Assembly (NCBI GenBank): GCA_021234535.1
Contig: CM037832.1
Coordinates: forward strand, 3,703,359-3,767,358
DNA: 64,000 nt
Direction of reading: 5' to 3'
From: Stichopus chloronotus
Taxonomy: Eukaryota > Echinodermata > Holothuroidea > Aspidochirotida > Stichopodidae
Positions within the stretch are counted from its first letter, which is position 1, and each line of letters begins with the position of its first letter. Shown piece by piece: positions 48,960 to 61,229 of the stretch. Both the position numbers and the translations under genes were made by a program. The notes beneath the pieces were generated by a model. That model was given only the letters and a program-made list of their open reading frames with translations. It ran no database searches and was not told where the DNA came from.

Positions 48960-50420
48960 TTTAGCAAGAGTTTGCGATGCAGTCAGATTCCTATGGATTG
49001 GAAGCTAGCAAATGTGACTCTTTTGTATAAAAAGGTCCTAAGAAGCAACCTAGTAGTTATAGACCGGTCAGCTTTGACTTCCCAGGTCTGTAAAGTGATG
49101 GAATCAATTATGAAGGAAAGTATTGTTAGCCATCTGGAGGGTAATGACATGATAGTTGATTCTCAGCATGGTTTTATGTGGCAAAGGTCTTTGTCTTACC
49201 AAGCTTCTCTGCTTTCTAGAAGTTGTTACTCGAAAGGTTGATGAGGGTCATCCTGTAGATGTTGTCTATTTAGATTTCAGTAAAGCCTCGACAAAGTTCC
49301 TCACAAGCGGCTTATTTTAAAGGTTAAAGCTCATGGTATTGGTTCAGTAGTGGCTGACTGGATTGAAAACTGGCTGGATAATAGGTGGCCATGAGTTGTA
49401 TTAAATGGTCATTTTTCCGATTGGCTTCCAGTGATTAGTGGCGTACCGCAGAGATCTGTGTTAAGTCCTTTTCTTCCATATTGTATATTAATGATCTGGA
49501 TGCCAATTTGAATAATTCAGTACTGAAGTTTGCAGATGATACTAAGGTCTTTTCTGATGTTCTTTCCATGGGTAAAGTGACTGAGTTGCAACAGGACTTG
49601 GATACACTGTGTAAATGGTCTTGCAATTGGCAACTGCTATTTAATGCACAGAAGTGCAACTGTCTTCACCTCGGTCATTCAAATGCCCAAGCTAGTTACT
49701 TTATTGGTGGTGTTCAAGTTGAAACCACTGAGTATGAGAAGGATTTAGGTGTTATTATTGATTATTCATTGAGCCCTAGTAGACAGTGTGCTAAGGCTTT
49801 GAGCTCTGCCAACAAGGTACTCATGGTACTATTAATAGAACGTATGATTGTAAAAGTAGTAGTAATATACTGCAATTGTATAAATCTCTTGTTATACCAC
49901 ATCTGGAATACTGTTGTCAGAAAGATATTAATAACATTGAAAAGGTAGGCCTACAACGTCGTGCTACACAAAATTGATTCCAGATTTGTCTACTCTCAGT
50001 TACGAAGAAAGGCTTGAAAGAACTGGTTTGATTTCTCTTGAAATGCGTAGACTAAGAGCTGACTTGATTGAAGTTTTTAAAATCGTTAAGGGTCTGGAAA
50101 ATGTTGATCAGTCTACTTTTTTTTAAATTGTCGGGTGTTAGTAAAACAAGAGGTCATCAGCTTAAATTCCAGAAGCATCACTGCAGACTTGATATTAGGA
50201 AATATTTCTTCAGTCAGCGTATTATTACTGAATGGAACAATCTGCCACAGGAGGCTGTCACTGCCACAACAGTCAACGGATTTAAAAACGTCATCGATCA
50301 TATTTTTCGGAAAAGAAGGGGGCTTTACATAAGCCAGAGATGACTGTCTGCCCCAGTTCTCACGACTCCATCGACATTTGATGCCGGTGGGCTCCGGTAA
50401 ATCCCTGTAAATCATCTCAT
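48960..50420 (+). mobile_element. Non-LTR retrotransposon relic, CR1/jockey-type reverse transcriptase
   Basis: Read across several frameshifts and stops, this gives the ordered blocks of a LINE reverse transcriptase: PMDWKLANVTLLYKK, LTSQVCKVMESIMKE, DSQHGF, VVYLDFSKA followed out of frame by DKVPHKRLI, GVPQ, YINDLDANL, the catalytic FADDTKVF box, NAQKCNCLHLG, KDLGVIIDYSLSPSRQC, a YKSLV-like block, and the C-terminal RKYFFSQRIITEWNNLPQEA. The endonuclease domain and 5' end are missing. It is a dead, 5'-truncated copy. Assignment to the CR1/jockey group rests on motif spacing and the FADD box. Confidence 0.9.
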
Positions 50421-50474
50421 GTTGACGAAGGTGTGTATGCGTACATCATCCTTTTCGTTATCGGTTAAAACTTA

Positions 50475-50696
50475 AAATCGACTCTCAGGAAAGGAAAGCT
50501 AAATCCTTAATAAGAGATGTGGAGTGCTTTCGGGGTTAACATATATCCTTACTTTTTAAAACGGTGGGAATTCTAGGACATGAAAAGGCGTTTGTTGAAG
50601 CTTTTTGCAACTAGTGTAATACTGCATTTGACTCGAACATCTCAGCTGGCACACTAGTATATGGTGTGCTAAGCTTGTTAGACAGACAGCCTTGCT
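50475..50696 (+). repeat. Direct repeat, left copy (222 bp)
   Basis: From CTCTCAGGAAAGGAAAGC to GACAGACAGCCTTGCT this matches 52558-52775 at high identity by eye. It begins just after the LINE relic. Its ends lack the TG...CA of an LTR. Confidence 0.9.
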
Positions 50697-51479
50697 TCAA
50701 GTAAATTAAGGCTTATCGTTACAGTTTACTATGCTACTGTTTAACAGCGAGTTTCAAAGATATCTAAAGAATTACAGAGATGTGACGGATAAAGAGAGAT
50801 TAGTGGTTCAGTATATTTCTAGGAGAGGAGTGTAAAATCTTGAACTACTGTCGAACTGAGGAATCAAAGGAAATCGTACGTGGCCACAAACATTCTTTTC
50901 TTTCTGTCGAGGAGGAACAGTTTGTCAGCTTTTGATTGATTACTTGGTGAATTCTGATGTGCGATTTCAGGGATTTAACTTTTATCCAATTGGACATAGC
51001 CTACTTATTATCACATATTTATGGATGAAATATTTAACCAGGATTCTCCATGCAGTATGCAAGTGAGTAAACTATTGCAGATGTTTAAGTTCTTAACTTC
51101 TAAATATTTTGTATTGTGGTAGATGAAAAAGCTTAGTTTAACAGTATCACATAGTAGGCCTACTGTAGATTTTTTGATGAGTGCCGATATCGTGCATTTA
51201 CCCCCTTTAGTAAACTGTCTTATTAAGTCATATGCCTAGAACTCTTTGCGCGTATGCATTCATCATCCTTTTCATTATCGGTTTAAACTTTTGACTGTGA
51301 TTCTGCAAATTTTAGAAGCTTTGAAATGTAATATCTTGCATGTTTACTACAATCAGCACATATATCCCTATACACAGATGTCTAGAAAAAGCATTGAAAC
51401 AGAAATCCTCTGTAAACCAAAGCAAAGACTTAACAGTTAAATATGGTAAATTAATAATCCTGAGAAGAGTTTATTTATT

Positions 51480-52330
51480 AAATTTAGCAAAGCACATGTA
51501 ACCAATATATTTATCTATATTTTAAGTTATAAGCGATTACTATAAAATCTAGGAGAACACATTTTAGCCATTTCCTAATATTATAAAAAGGTGACATTAA
51601 GATTATGCAGAAAATATCTAGCGAAATAATTGGCATGTAAAATGGTTACTTCTAAATATAGTAGAATACATTTAGAAATTTCATGGTATTGTAAAATGGT
51701 CAGGTTAAAATCTAGCAGAAAATATCTAGCAAAATAAGTGACCATTAAAGTGGTTACACGTACCTCCAGCAGAATATATCTAGCTACTTTATCGCATTGC
51801 TAATTGGTTACCATAAAATCTGGCAGAAAATATCTAGCAAAATAATTGGCTTGTAAAATGATTACTTCTAAATATAGCAGAATACATTTAGCAATTTCAT
51901 GGTATTGTAAAATGTTCAGGTTAACATCTAGCAGAAAATATCTAGCAAAATAACTGACTATTAAAATGGTTACAGGTACTTCTAGCAGAATATATTTAGC
52001 ATATATATCGCATAGTATATTGGTTACCTTAAAATCCAGCAGAAAATATCTAGCAAAATAATTGGCTTGTGAAATGGTTACTACGATATCTAGCAGACCA
52101 TGCCTAACCAATTTATTGTATTCGTAAATGGTTACATTAAATTCTAGCCGAATAAATCTACCAAAAGGCTGACTTGTAAAATGGTTACTCTCAAATCCAG
52201 CAGGAAAATCCAGCTAGTTGTTTGACATGTGGAGTGGTTAGTAGGAAATTTAGCAGAAAATTGCTATTCAATTTTTCAGTACAATTTATAGTACTGTGAA
52301 CTGGTATCACGAAAATCCAGCGTAAAATGA
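51480..52330. repeat. 54-bp minisatellite with 108-bp higher-order period
   Basis: The core CAGAAAATATCTAGCAAAAT recurs at 51608, 51716, 51824, 51932 and 52040 (exact 108-bp steps). Related half-units such as CAGAATATATTTAGC lie between them (for example 51986). The outer units are more diverged. Since 54 is a multiple of three, one minus-strand frame (ANYFARYFLLDFKVTNIL-like, 18 residues per unit) stays open for 103 codons, which I read as a by-product. Confidence 0.93.
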
Positions 52331-52557
52331 CAGGCAAAGTGTATGATCTATTAAGCAGATCATATTTGGTGGAAACATATACATCATATTTAGTCAAACT
52401 ACACGCAGAATCGGAAACTCTAGCAAACAAAAGTGCTGATGTCTCAGACACTGAAGGTTGCCGCTTATATCGATATGCAATAAGGCGGGAAGTTCAACAG
52501 CCGACTATTTCTTCAAAGAAAACGAGAGAAAGTTTTAATTATGAACGTCATTGCTCT

Positions 52558-52775
52558 AAATCTACTCTCAGGAAAGGAAAACTAAATCCTTAATAAGAGA
52601 TATGGAGTGCTTTCGGGGTAAACATATATCCATACTTTTGAAACGGTGGGAATTCTAGGACCTGAAAATGCTGTTGTTGGAGCTTCTTGCAACTAGTGTA
52701 ATACTGCATTTGACTCGAACATCTCAGCTGGTACAGTATATGGTATGCTAAGCTTGTTGGACAGACAGCCTTGCT
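52558..52775 (+). repeat. Direct repeat, right copy (218 bp)
   Basis: Partner of 50475-50696, same orientation. The two copies bracket about 1.86 kb containing the 54-bp minisatellite. A short related piece (CATCATCCTTTTCATTATCGG) near 51260 also matches sequence just before the left copy, so the block may be a larger internal duplication. Confidence 0.9.
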
Positions 52776-52779
52776 GATT

Positions 52780-53630
52780 TCGTATGTAGGCAAAAAGGAA
52801 AGAAAAACATTGAAATTTAATCTCCAAATGTTTGGTAAGGCCTTTAATTGCACAATTCAGACAATCCGGGAAAATAAATAGGTTTCAGTTGGTTAATTCT
52901 GCCTTATGATTTCAAGTTCCTCTAATACAACGACAAAAAAAGCCTTGAATACGATACTGTAGTGTTTCACAGTTTTCATTCAAATCAACGGTATACTTCA
53001 TTGAACAAGCCAATGGGAAGTACACTAGTATTGAATATTCGGTTAACAACTCAGGATCACTGACGCTGCGGTCAAGGTTGTGTTCAGTTTGCAGGTTATT
53101 TGTAGATGCAGTGCTTCGTGTCACCAAATTCTACAATTCCCGATACCTACCAAGAAGCGACGACTTGAGTAGTATGTTTTTGATACACTAGTGAGACCTG
53201 TACTGTTGCATATTCATTATGTAGGCGGTTATAGTAAGAACCGTTAATTTTTAAAGATGAGCTCTGTTTTTTACTGTTTTGATGCCAATCCTTGCTTTTC
53301 AAAGTAGTTACTGTCATTTTCCTTCATTAAAAAATATAGTCCGTCCATGTACAGCATGGCGTGTACATTTAAAAATAGAGAAAAAGTTAAGATCAACACG
53401 GCATAATTTTATCTTTCTGTTTTTTTTTTCAGTACACACGTAATCACTTTTAAGGGTTATTGGTATCCTCCTCCCATCTTCCTGTAACTGAATGTGATAG
53501 GAAACGGGATAACGGCGTCTGGGAAACGTTTTCAGACAGAGGTACCGTGGGTGCATCTTTTCGGGGGGGGGGGGGGGGGAGGGGCAAGGCTTAAGTGACG
53601 TAAATCATCACTTACATGTTTGAAGGCTAA
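52780..53630. other. Intergenic, no supported gene
   Basis: AT-rich sequence ending in a long poly(G) run at about 53563-53579. Open frames are short and I see no splice-bounded coding segment. Confidence 0.5.
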
Positions 53631-53639
53631 GAGAAGCCG

Positions 53640-54390
53640 TTTCATCATTTGGCGCACCAGAAAATGTTTGGATGAAAATATCCCCTAGATCGCGGGAAAT
53701 CACCTCTCCGCGGCGGTCGCTACAGGTGTCCCTTTCACGCTTGCTTAGCCATTTTAAATTTGCTGTCGCCATTCCCCACCCCCCCCCCCCACCCTTCCTG
53801 TCCTTCCACGAAGGAACTATCAGATGCGATTATCGTGAAATAAAAGTACAATTGCGAAGTTAATTTGACTCAATAATAATTGCAGTTTAGTTTCATAATT
53901 ATTCAACGAATTTCCGGAAACAAATCTTGGACGGTGGGGGAGGGGGACAACAAATCTTGGACGGTGGGGGTAACCCCATTGCCCGATCCACAGGATCCGT
54001 CTTTTCCGTCTCTTCCTTAAACGTGGTCATTGATTCCAGTTCATTTTACATTTTTGTACTCATGATGCTAGTTTACTCAATCTGGGGAACAACCCTGTCA
54101 GTCGTATCTAACAACATCAAGGTAGGTCTTGCATGCAGACGAGACGGTAGTATTTCATTGTTCATCGAGCTGTTTTAACTCTCGCGCAGCTATGAGAGTA
54201 GCAACGGAGGTCGAGCGGTATACCACCTTGTATCCTGAGAGGGGTAATAAAAAGGGAGGGGGTCGAGGCTCCCCCTACATCGAAGAGACGTCGCATAATG
54301 AAAAAAAAGCGAAGAAAAAGCTTGGAGGACAAAGAAGGCGTAGTTTGTTATCAGTATTTTAGATGCTTACACTTGAGTTTAGTATCGTAA
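53640..54390 (+). repeat. Three-copy duplication family, copy A
   Basis: Shares with copy B an ordered set of words: TCGCGGGAAATC/CCGCAAATCGC, CCCTTTCACGCTTGC, TTATTCAACGAATTTCCGGAAACAA, GCTGGGGG/GGTGGGGG, CCCCATTGCCC, and the TCTGGGGAACAACCCTGTCAG block ending at a GTAGGT donor (54122). It shares with copy C the GAGAGTAGCAACGGAGGTCGAG tail. The cassette frame is broken here. Confidence 0.82.
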
Positions 54391-54394
54391 ATAA

Positions 54395-55525
54395 TACTTT
54401 AAATATTTGAAGTTCAATTTAATTCGGATGTCTAAAATAACATTTTACATATCAGTGTAAATAAGTAACAAATTATTGTATCTGAGCCTAAATTCTAATC
54501 GTAACACTTTTGATTAGATAAACGAAGTTAGTTGAGAAGATGTCACAATCTTTCAGTTTCTGCTGTACCTACAGCAGTCCAACCAGTCTTTCCAACCAGT
54601 CCAACCAGTCCTTCCAACCAGTTATCGTGTCAACCTTTGTCTTTTTGTAATGTTCACCCATTCTGTTATCTTGTGCAGAATGTTATCTGACTGGCAGTTG
54701 CAATAATTGAATTTGATACTTTTGTTCACGCTCTTAAACAATTTCGGGGGAAACTGCATGTCATTGTTCTTTCTCGGGGAAACTTGCAGTCTTTCCTTCT
54801 AAAAATGAAATTCTAACAAAGGAAAAAGTCACAAATATCAAAGAACTCTGTGCAAGCATTGGTGCCTAAAAGTGAGCTGCTGTTGAATTCCGAAAGCTAA
54901 CAACCGTAACAATACATGTTATAACAACCGGCACCTTTTTTACCACCTTTTGTTAAAAATAAATAACTGTATAGACAATTACTGTGTTATTACTTCGACT
55001 GGCTTCATTTTTTAACCAATAAGCGGATAACACAAAGGAGGGCAGAAACAAAAATGTGAGGATGACACATCACACTTGCAATTCACAATCACTATACCCT
55101 GATGCAGGGATCAAATGAGTGCTGGCAAGGGCTTTCTATCACCCAACTTCAGAGTTAAAAAGCTACATTCAATAACTCTGTCAAGATTAGATAGTTACAA
55201 AAACAGGGATTCGTTCAACGAATGAGGCAGCAATTGAAGGTTCTTTTTTCTGCACCAGCTCAACAAGTAACAAGTAGGCTACTTAACTAATGATGGGATG
55301 TTCCTTCTCAGTGTCTTTTAACTTGGGATTTTATCAGAGTGGTAAGTCAAAACTTTATATGTGATCATTTTTTACTTTCAACATTAAATACAGTTATGAG
55401 GTGAATAAGGAATAAAAAGAAGGGATCCAGGTTGGGGAGAAGTGGATTTAGAGGATTTAGTGGAGCGCAAGTTGCTTGAAGACTTAGTACGAGGAGCGCA
55501 ATCATCAGTCGGCAAGGAGGGTATA
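54395..55525. other. Intergenic between duplication copies A and B
   Basis: AT-rich. A small CCAACCAGTC/TTCCAACCAGTC tandem lies at 54578-54622. No gene is seen. Confidence 0.5.
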
Positions 55526-55529
55526 CTAG

Positions 55530-56300
55530 GAAATATTTGGATAATAATATTCCTTAGACCGCCGCAAATCGCTTCTTTAGTCTTTGCAGGGAGGTCTTTG
55601 CAGGTGCAAACCCTTTCACTCTTGCGACTTCATGATGGAGCCATTCCCCTCCCTTGTCGACAACGACAACGTAGCCATTAAATAACCCATCATTTGGTGC
55701 AACAAAATTGAGAAGTAATTTTCCTCTAAAAAATGCATTTTCAACGCAATGACTTAATTATTCAGCAAATTTCCAGAAACAATATTTTTTGTCGCTGGGG
55801 GTTTATGCCCCATTGCCCCTCCTCGGGATCGGTCAGTTAGACGGAGCAGTCGTTTCCTTAGACTTGACCAAGTCCTTAGACATGGCCACTTGTCCTACTT
55901 TGTTTTACTTTTTTCTGTATATGATTGTAAGAGGAAGTTGGCCAATGTCTCTAGGTCAAAAGTCATCCTTTTGTTTACAGATTGAAGTTAACAAGTTACA
56001 GATTTGTTAACTCGAAGAGCACAGTCTATTCACTTTCACAGTAATCATAACTTGTAGTTCCTGTGGGTACCATAGTAAGTAAAGAAGTTCACAATCATTT
56101 GTTAGTCATGTTCCTTTCACCTTCTGTTTGCAGATCCATTCCCAATACAGTGTACCGAGGAGGCTTGTTTACAAGATACATGTCACGATTCAAGTCTTCT
56201 AGATCTGGGGAACCATCCTGCCAGAACTCAACCAGTTCAACGAAATTATGGTAGGTCTAAGACTCCGAGATTGAAGTATTTCATTGTTCATCACGCATTT
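55530..56300 (+). repeat. Three-copy duplication family, copy B, with 117-nt exon-like cassette
   Basis: Collinear with copies A and C. The cassette 56134-56250 lies between a TTCTGTTTGCAG acceptor and a GTAGGT donor. Its phase-1 frame is open and reads (N)PFPIQCTEEACLQDT then SLLDLGNHPARTQ. The upstream block CTCGAAGAGCACAGT...GTGGGTACC is shared with copy C. Confidence 0.82.
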
Positions 56301-56304
56301 TTTT

Positions 56305-57670
56305 TTGGACTCAAATTTATTCCCAGCCACAGCAAGGGTAAAAAGCAAGAAAACGGCACCAGGAAAAAAAAAAAAACGAACAGCATCTGTAACAAAACAA
56401 ACAACGAAAAATATCATACATGAATACACATAATCAATATCATCACTAGTTGCAGATCACAATAGCACCGCACCAGTCAAAAGCATGCAGCATCGTACTG
56501 CCGAAAGAACTCAACAAAGAAAAAAAATGTTTAGGAAATTTTGGACGAGCTATGACAAAAAGGCATCTGCACACAGTGACTAAACAATAGCGACATAGCA
56601 AAATAAAATACAATCAGTGACTGGAGACAGATCAGGGATTCACTGGGTAAGTGACATCAATCTGAGAGCTATCATCAACAGAAACCGGAAAAGTGAAGAA
56701 TGATTGTAAAATGTTAAATGGAAAATAATGAAAATATCAAAATTAAGTGATACATACTGTACAGTACACACTGAACAGTCCCACAGTAAATGCTCTGGTC
56801 ACACAAATGAAGCAATGCTGTATAAACTTATGATCACTACGGTATCAACTCATAACCCAATGCGATAACCCATACTACCTGTACGACAATGCATCAGTTG
56901 ACCAGTGGGATATACAACCGATAAACAGCTAAACACAATATTGCTGTACACTATTGCGACTTAAACATGAGCAAAAGGATTATCATAATATAGCAAGGGA
57001 CACTGTTACGTTGATTGACAAGCCACTAATTATTCATTAGAGTAGGAGCCGTAACATATCATCACTTAATTATGCAAAGTACTTATTGCTGTAAATCAAC
57101 ACATGCAATGAAATTAGCAAAATGATAAAAATTGGCAAAATGATAATGGTAGAAATATACAACATACAAAAAGAACAAAATTTGGTGACTACCAAGGCAC
57201 CTGCTTTCACAACCTAGACTCATTACTCACCAGATCCAAGTGAATAAGTTACAAAGGCATCACCAGAGGACCAAACAGTACCATGTCACCGTCCAACTGA
57301 ACCCTGAATTAATAAAAGTGATGTGAATACATAAAGTATAGGTACATAATTCAGTGACTCTACAGGATTGACAAATACCGTATCTTGCCAAGGCAATGCC
57401 ACAGCCATATCATCACGAATAAATTTGACATGTATGACTACAGTTAATTAAGATACTATATACAAGAATAAAAATGTAGATACCGGTACTAAAACATCAT
57501 GTAACAACAGATTGTCCGTCCATTCCATTTACAGGACTGACAATATGAAATGGAAACTGAGACATTACGAAAAGATGACGCTATATAACAGCATGAATAA
57601 CTATTAAAATAACATCAGAAATATGGGGATTCTAGAACTGTCTAACAAACATCATATTGTAATAAAGACA
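56305..57670. other. Intergenic, A-rich, no supported gene
   Basis: No splice-bounded coding segment or known element. Short TA-rich and CA-rich words dominate. Confidence 0.5.
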
Positions 57671-57674
57671 GATA

Positions 57675-58346
57675 GAATAATCTATCATTCTGCACCCACG
57701 AACATTGCTTTAAAAATATGGATGTTTTCAGTAAAACAAACGCCCTATTTCCCTTTAAGATTTGACTTCGTTTTAAAAGTCATCCAACATCGATTGCAAG
57801 AAAAGCTGGGCAACACGTGGGAACGTCTCACAGAAGTGAAATATGTTTATTTCTGTGGACCGTCTTAACACGCTTTACCACTGCAGCTGGTAGGATTTTA
57901 AGACGGCCTACAACAATAGGTATTATGTTTGAGCCTACACTCAACAAAAGTCATGTTGAACATTAGGGATACATGCACATGTACAAGGGAACATCTATGA
58001 TTATTTAATGTAACTTTTAGGCGGTTTCGTGAATGCAAGCGATGAACTCGGGCTGCACCCTTTGGACATGTTTGCCTTAATTAACCCTCGAGAGTGCATT
58101 ATCCTTAGTTAGATGCCCATGTCCAGGGGCATTGATTAACCTTGTTCATTCATGCACAACGAGATTTTTCTCATGAAAAGACGAAATCGATAATGAAAAA
58201 AAATAAATATGCATTTGTAAATAACCACAAGTTTTCATCGAAAACGAACCCCAATGAAAATTTAAAGGGAAATAGGGCGTTTGTTTTAGAGAAAACGTCC
58301 ATATTTTTGAAACCATTGTTTGTGGACGTAGAATGATAGATTATTC
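57675..58346. mobile_element. Possible foldback or MITE-like element with 84-bp inverted arms
   Basis: The left arm 57675-57758 (GAATAATCTATCATTCTGC ... CGCCCTATTTCCCTTTAA) is matched in reverse complement by 58262-58346 with only scattered mismatches. The arms enclose about 500 bp without a transposase frame. No clear target duplication flanks the arms, so the true ends may differ. A shorter piece of the arm (AAACGCCCTGTTTCCCGTTAAA) recurs near 58594. Confidence 0.7.
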
Positions 58347-58373
58347 AAAATAAGACAAGGCAGTAGCCTTCTT

Positions 58374-58615
58374 TTCAAGAAATAAGCTTTTCACAAATAG
58401 AAATTCAATTATTTCTTACTCAACACAAATTTGTTCACCCAAACTTTTCAAAATTTAAATGATGCATTTTCCGTTACTCATCACATGCATAATGTTTTGA
58501 GGAGATGAAGCTTTTGCAGGTGTTTATTGATGAGATTGGATGGTTTAAACAATGACTAAGCTACTTCTTTTGTATGTCATGTTGGTGTACTCTAAACGCC
58601 CTGTTTCCCGTTAAA
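58374..58615 (+). repeat. Diverged repeat shared with the TONSL 3' flank (copy 2)
   Basis: Matches 18463-18712 in the same orientation over about 240 bp, and its right end runs into a piece of the inverted-repeat arm. A third short piece (TTTTGTTTGTATGCCATGCTG) is near 59018-59038. Confidence 0.7.
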
Positions 58616-58619
58616 CTAA

Positions 58620-59990
58620 AGAAAATTTTAATGCTTTATGACTTGTCAACAATGTCTCTAGGCGATCGACAAAGTATCACCATTGTTTTCCATAAGATGG
58701 CAGGCGACAAAGCAATGTCGATCTACGGTTTTATTACGGTGTTATTGCATCCACCCGCTCGTGAAAAAGTGACGGTACATTACCGAGTTGATAATGTACG
58801 GTCATTTGAAGCAATAGGAGTTGAGGATTCTTACCGAGTATGGATGAACAAGTATGGATTTTTGTTCTTTTTCACTTTTGGTCACTAGCTTAGATAACAG
58901 TCTACTCTGTTAATCTAGTGTCCTTCATATGTATACATGTATTACAATCTGCGTTACTTAATTTGTACATACTTTGTAAAACATATGAGAAATAAATTGA
59001 AACAATGAGTAAAACCATTTTGTTTGTATGCCATGCTGATTAATGTTAATGTTCCCTTTAATGTTTCCTTTTATCTCCGACATTTATCCAAGAGAGACGT
59101 GGTCCAATCCCACACTTAGGATGGGAAACATGTATGCAGGTGCTAAACTTAAATTCATTGACTACGGTGCTATACTTATTATGGGAAAAAAAATCGTCAG
59201 AGATGTTTTAACACTCATGGTGACCTGCTTCTCGGCCTTATACTTTCTTTAGTCTTTCATTTTCATATCGATTAGGTACCACTGAGTTCCTTCATATACA
59301 GTAAGGTCATGAATGATATATGTGATATACAAGTAATCATTACCTATAATATTTATAACCTCCAGTGACGTAACCAGACTTTTACACTATCAATGACATT
59401 ATCAAATCGGAGCGCCATCATCGGTTGGCGCGTAGCGTACAGAGAAAATTTTTGGATACTGAGAAGAGCCTCTCAGAGTGCAGAAAATAATATTTCCCAG
59501 TCTCTCTGACGCTGTGAAGGCCATCTAACGTTTCCTTTATAATTCAGAACACAGGTTCGGAAATTTGCGTTCCCGTACAAATAGTGTAGAGGGGATGGTA
59601 AGAGAATTTCATAGGTGTACAATTCATTGATGGATATCAACATGTAATCATCATTTATGCTGCATGCCAAAGAAGGACCTGCTAAGGTTTTATTGTAGGT
59701 TGGTCGTAAAGATACTTCCTTCTGGTTCCTCTTCTTTTCGGGTAGTATATTTATTTACTTTTATGTCATGTGTTTATACTGTACTTGTTTGCCTTGCTTT
59801 GCTATTATCACCCACAAAGAAAGGAAATACTACTGAAACTGGAGACCCCCCTTCACCACTACATGATCACTGCGGTGTAGGCATGTTCATTACACAATTT
59901 GGAGGCCAGTCTGTGACTGCATTGTACCTGTGGCCTGTTATGCCTTTAAGCTGTGTATAATCTAACCTGTTAAATTCATCGTTATCATGT
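58620..59990. other. Intergenic with one ORF of unknown status
   Basis: A 104-codon plus-strand frame at 58574-58888 overlaps the repeat copy. It is not low complexity (for example GDRQSITIVFHKMAGDK) but I recognise no family, and there is no neighbouring exon. It is probably part of a decayed mobile element. No gene is called. Confidence 0.4.
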
Positions 59991-59997
59991 CAACAAA

Positions 59998-60570
59998 GCC
60001 CATGCATTTGGCCCCATTGCCCCTTCCCCGTGATCGGCCAGTTTGAAAGAGCAGTCATTCTCTAAGATTGCTTATCCTAGTTTGTTTCACTTTTTTTCTT
60101 CTGTATGTGATAAGAGGAAGTCGACCAATGTTTCTTAGTCAAGAGTTATCGGCATTTGTTTACACGGATTCATGGCCTCCGTAGCTCGAAGAGCACAGTG
60201 GGTTCATTCACTTACACAGTGATCATGATTGGGAGTTCTTGTGGGTACCTTACAGTAAGTTGAAAAACAAAATCGCTTTCTTAGTCACGTTTTGTTCCAC
60301 TTTTGTTTACAGATCCATTCCCAACACGGTGTACTGGCAACTCTTTTACACAAGATGAACGTCGAGCTGCTAGTCTCCTCCATCTGGGGAACCATCCTGT
60401 CAGAACGCAGTCAATTCAACAAAACCAAGGTACGTATTAGACTTCGATCGGTTGTAATATTTCATTGTTTTATCACACTCTGTGTAACTCTTGGGTAGCG
60501 ATGGGAGTAGCAACGAAGGTCGAGAGGTATGCCACCTTGCACCCTGAAAGGAGTAATGAAGGGGGAGAGG
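59998..60570 (+). repeat. Three-copy duplication family, copy C, with 117-nt exon-like cassette
   Basis: Collinear with copy B from GCCCCATTGCCCC to the ATTTCATTGTT block after the donor. The cassette 60313-60429 lies between a TTTTGTTTACAG acceptor and a GTACGT donor and has exactly the length of the copy B cassette (117 nt). The same phase-1 frame is open and reads (N)PFPTRCTGNSFTQDE then SLLHLGNHPVRTQ. A second, phase-0 frame is also open here but not in copy B. Confidence 0.82.
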
Positions 60571-60574
60571 AGGG

Positions 60575-61229
60575 GACGCCGTGAGGTTTGAAAGGGGGGG
60601 GGGGGAGGCGCCAGCATATCTGACTAATACAATAATGTATGCTGTCTATTTTTAACACAATAATGAGACGTATGTGCAAGGTACCATCATAAATTAGGGC
60701 GCCCTTGCATTTGAATGGTTTAGCACTATTACATTGACACTTTAGACGGTCAATGCAGGCCAAGATTTTCATTTTCTGGCACATGATCAATTGCTTCACT
60801 ATAAAATATTCTTTTATATCATTGTGTAAATATCAGAATGTGTGACTGAATTTCTTAGGACGAGGGGGCGCATTTTTACTTTATTTGGGGGCGCCAAATT
60901 GGTCATGGGGGGCTGTCCCCAGTTGCCCCCCCCTTGGTTCCCCCCTTGCCAAATGTGAACACCAATTTATAACAACTTTGAACATGTTCCATCCACTTTG
61001 TAAACTTTACTTATTTCCAGTTCATTAGTTACAGATTTCTAAAATAAAATTTTACATATTTGTAAATACGCGATGAATTCAGCAAAGTAGGACACCAAGA
61101 GCGATGAATATTTTTGATGGCAGTATTTTTTTTCAAACAAAACAACAAATGGCACGAGTCAGCTGCGTTTCCTGTTTATTTAAGCATATCGTAGCTTACC
61201 GTGGCTTATAAATTCGTTCACGGACTGTG
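60575..61229. other. Intergenic, poly(G) and G-rich repeat remnants
   Basis: Poly(G) at about 60594-60606, and a GGGGGCGCCAAATTGG...TGCCCCCC segment at 60885-60945 that reads like a decayed GC-rich repeat. No gene. Confidence 0.5.

Noticed and set aside
50475..52775. LTR retrotransposon bounded by the 220-bp direct repeats
   Set aside because: No TG...CA ends, no primer-binding site or polypurine tract seen, no gag/pol frames inside; the interior is mostly minisatellite.
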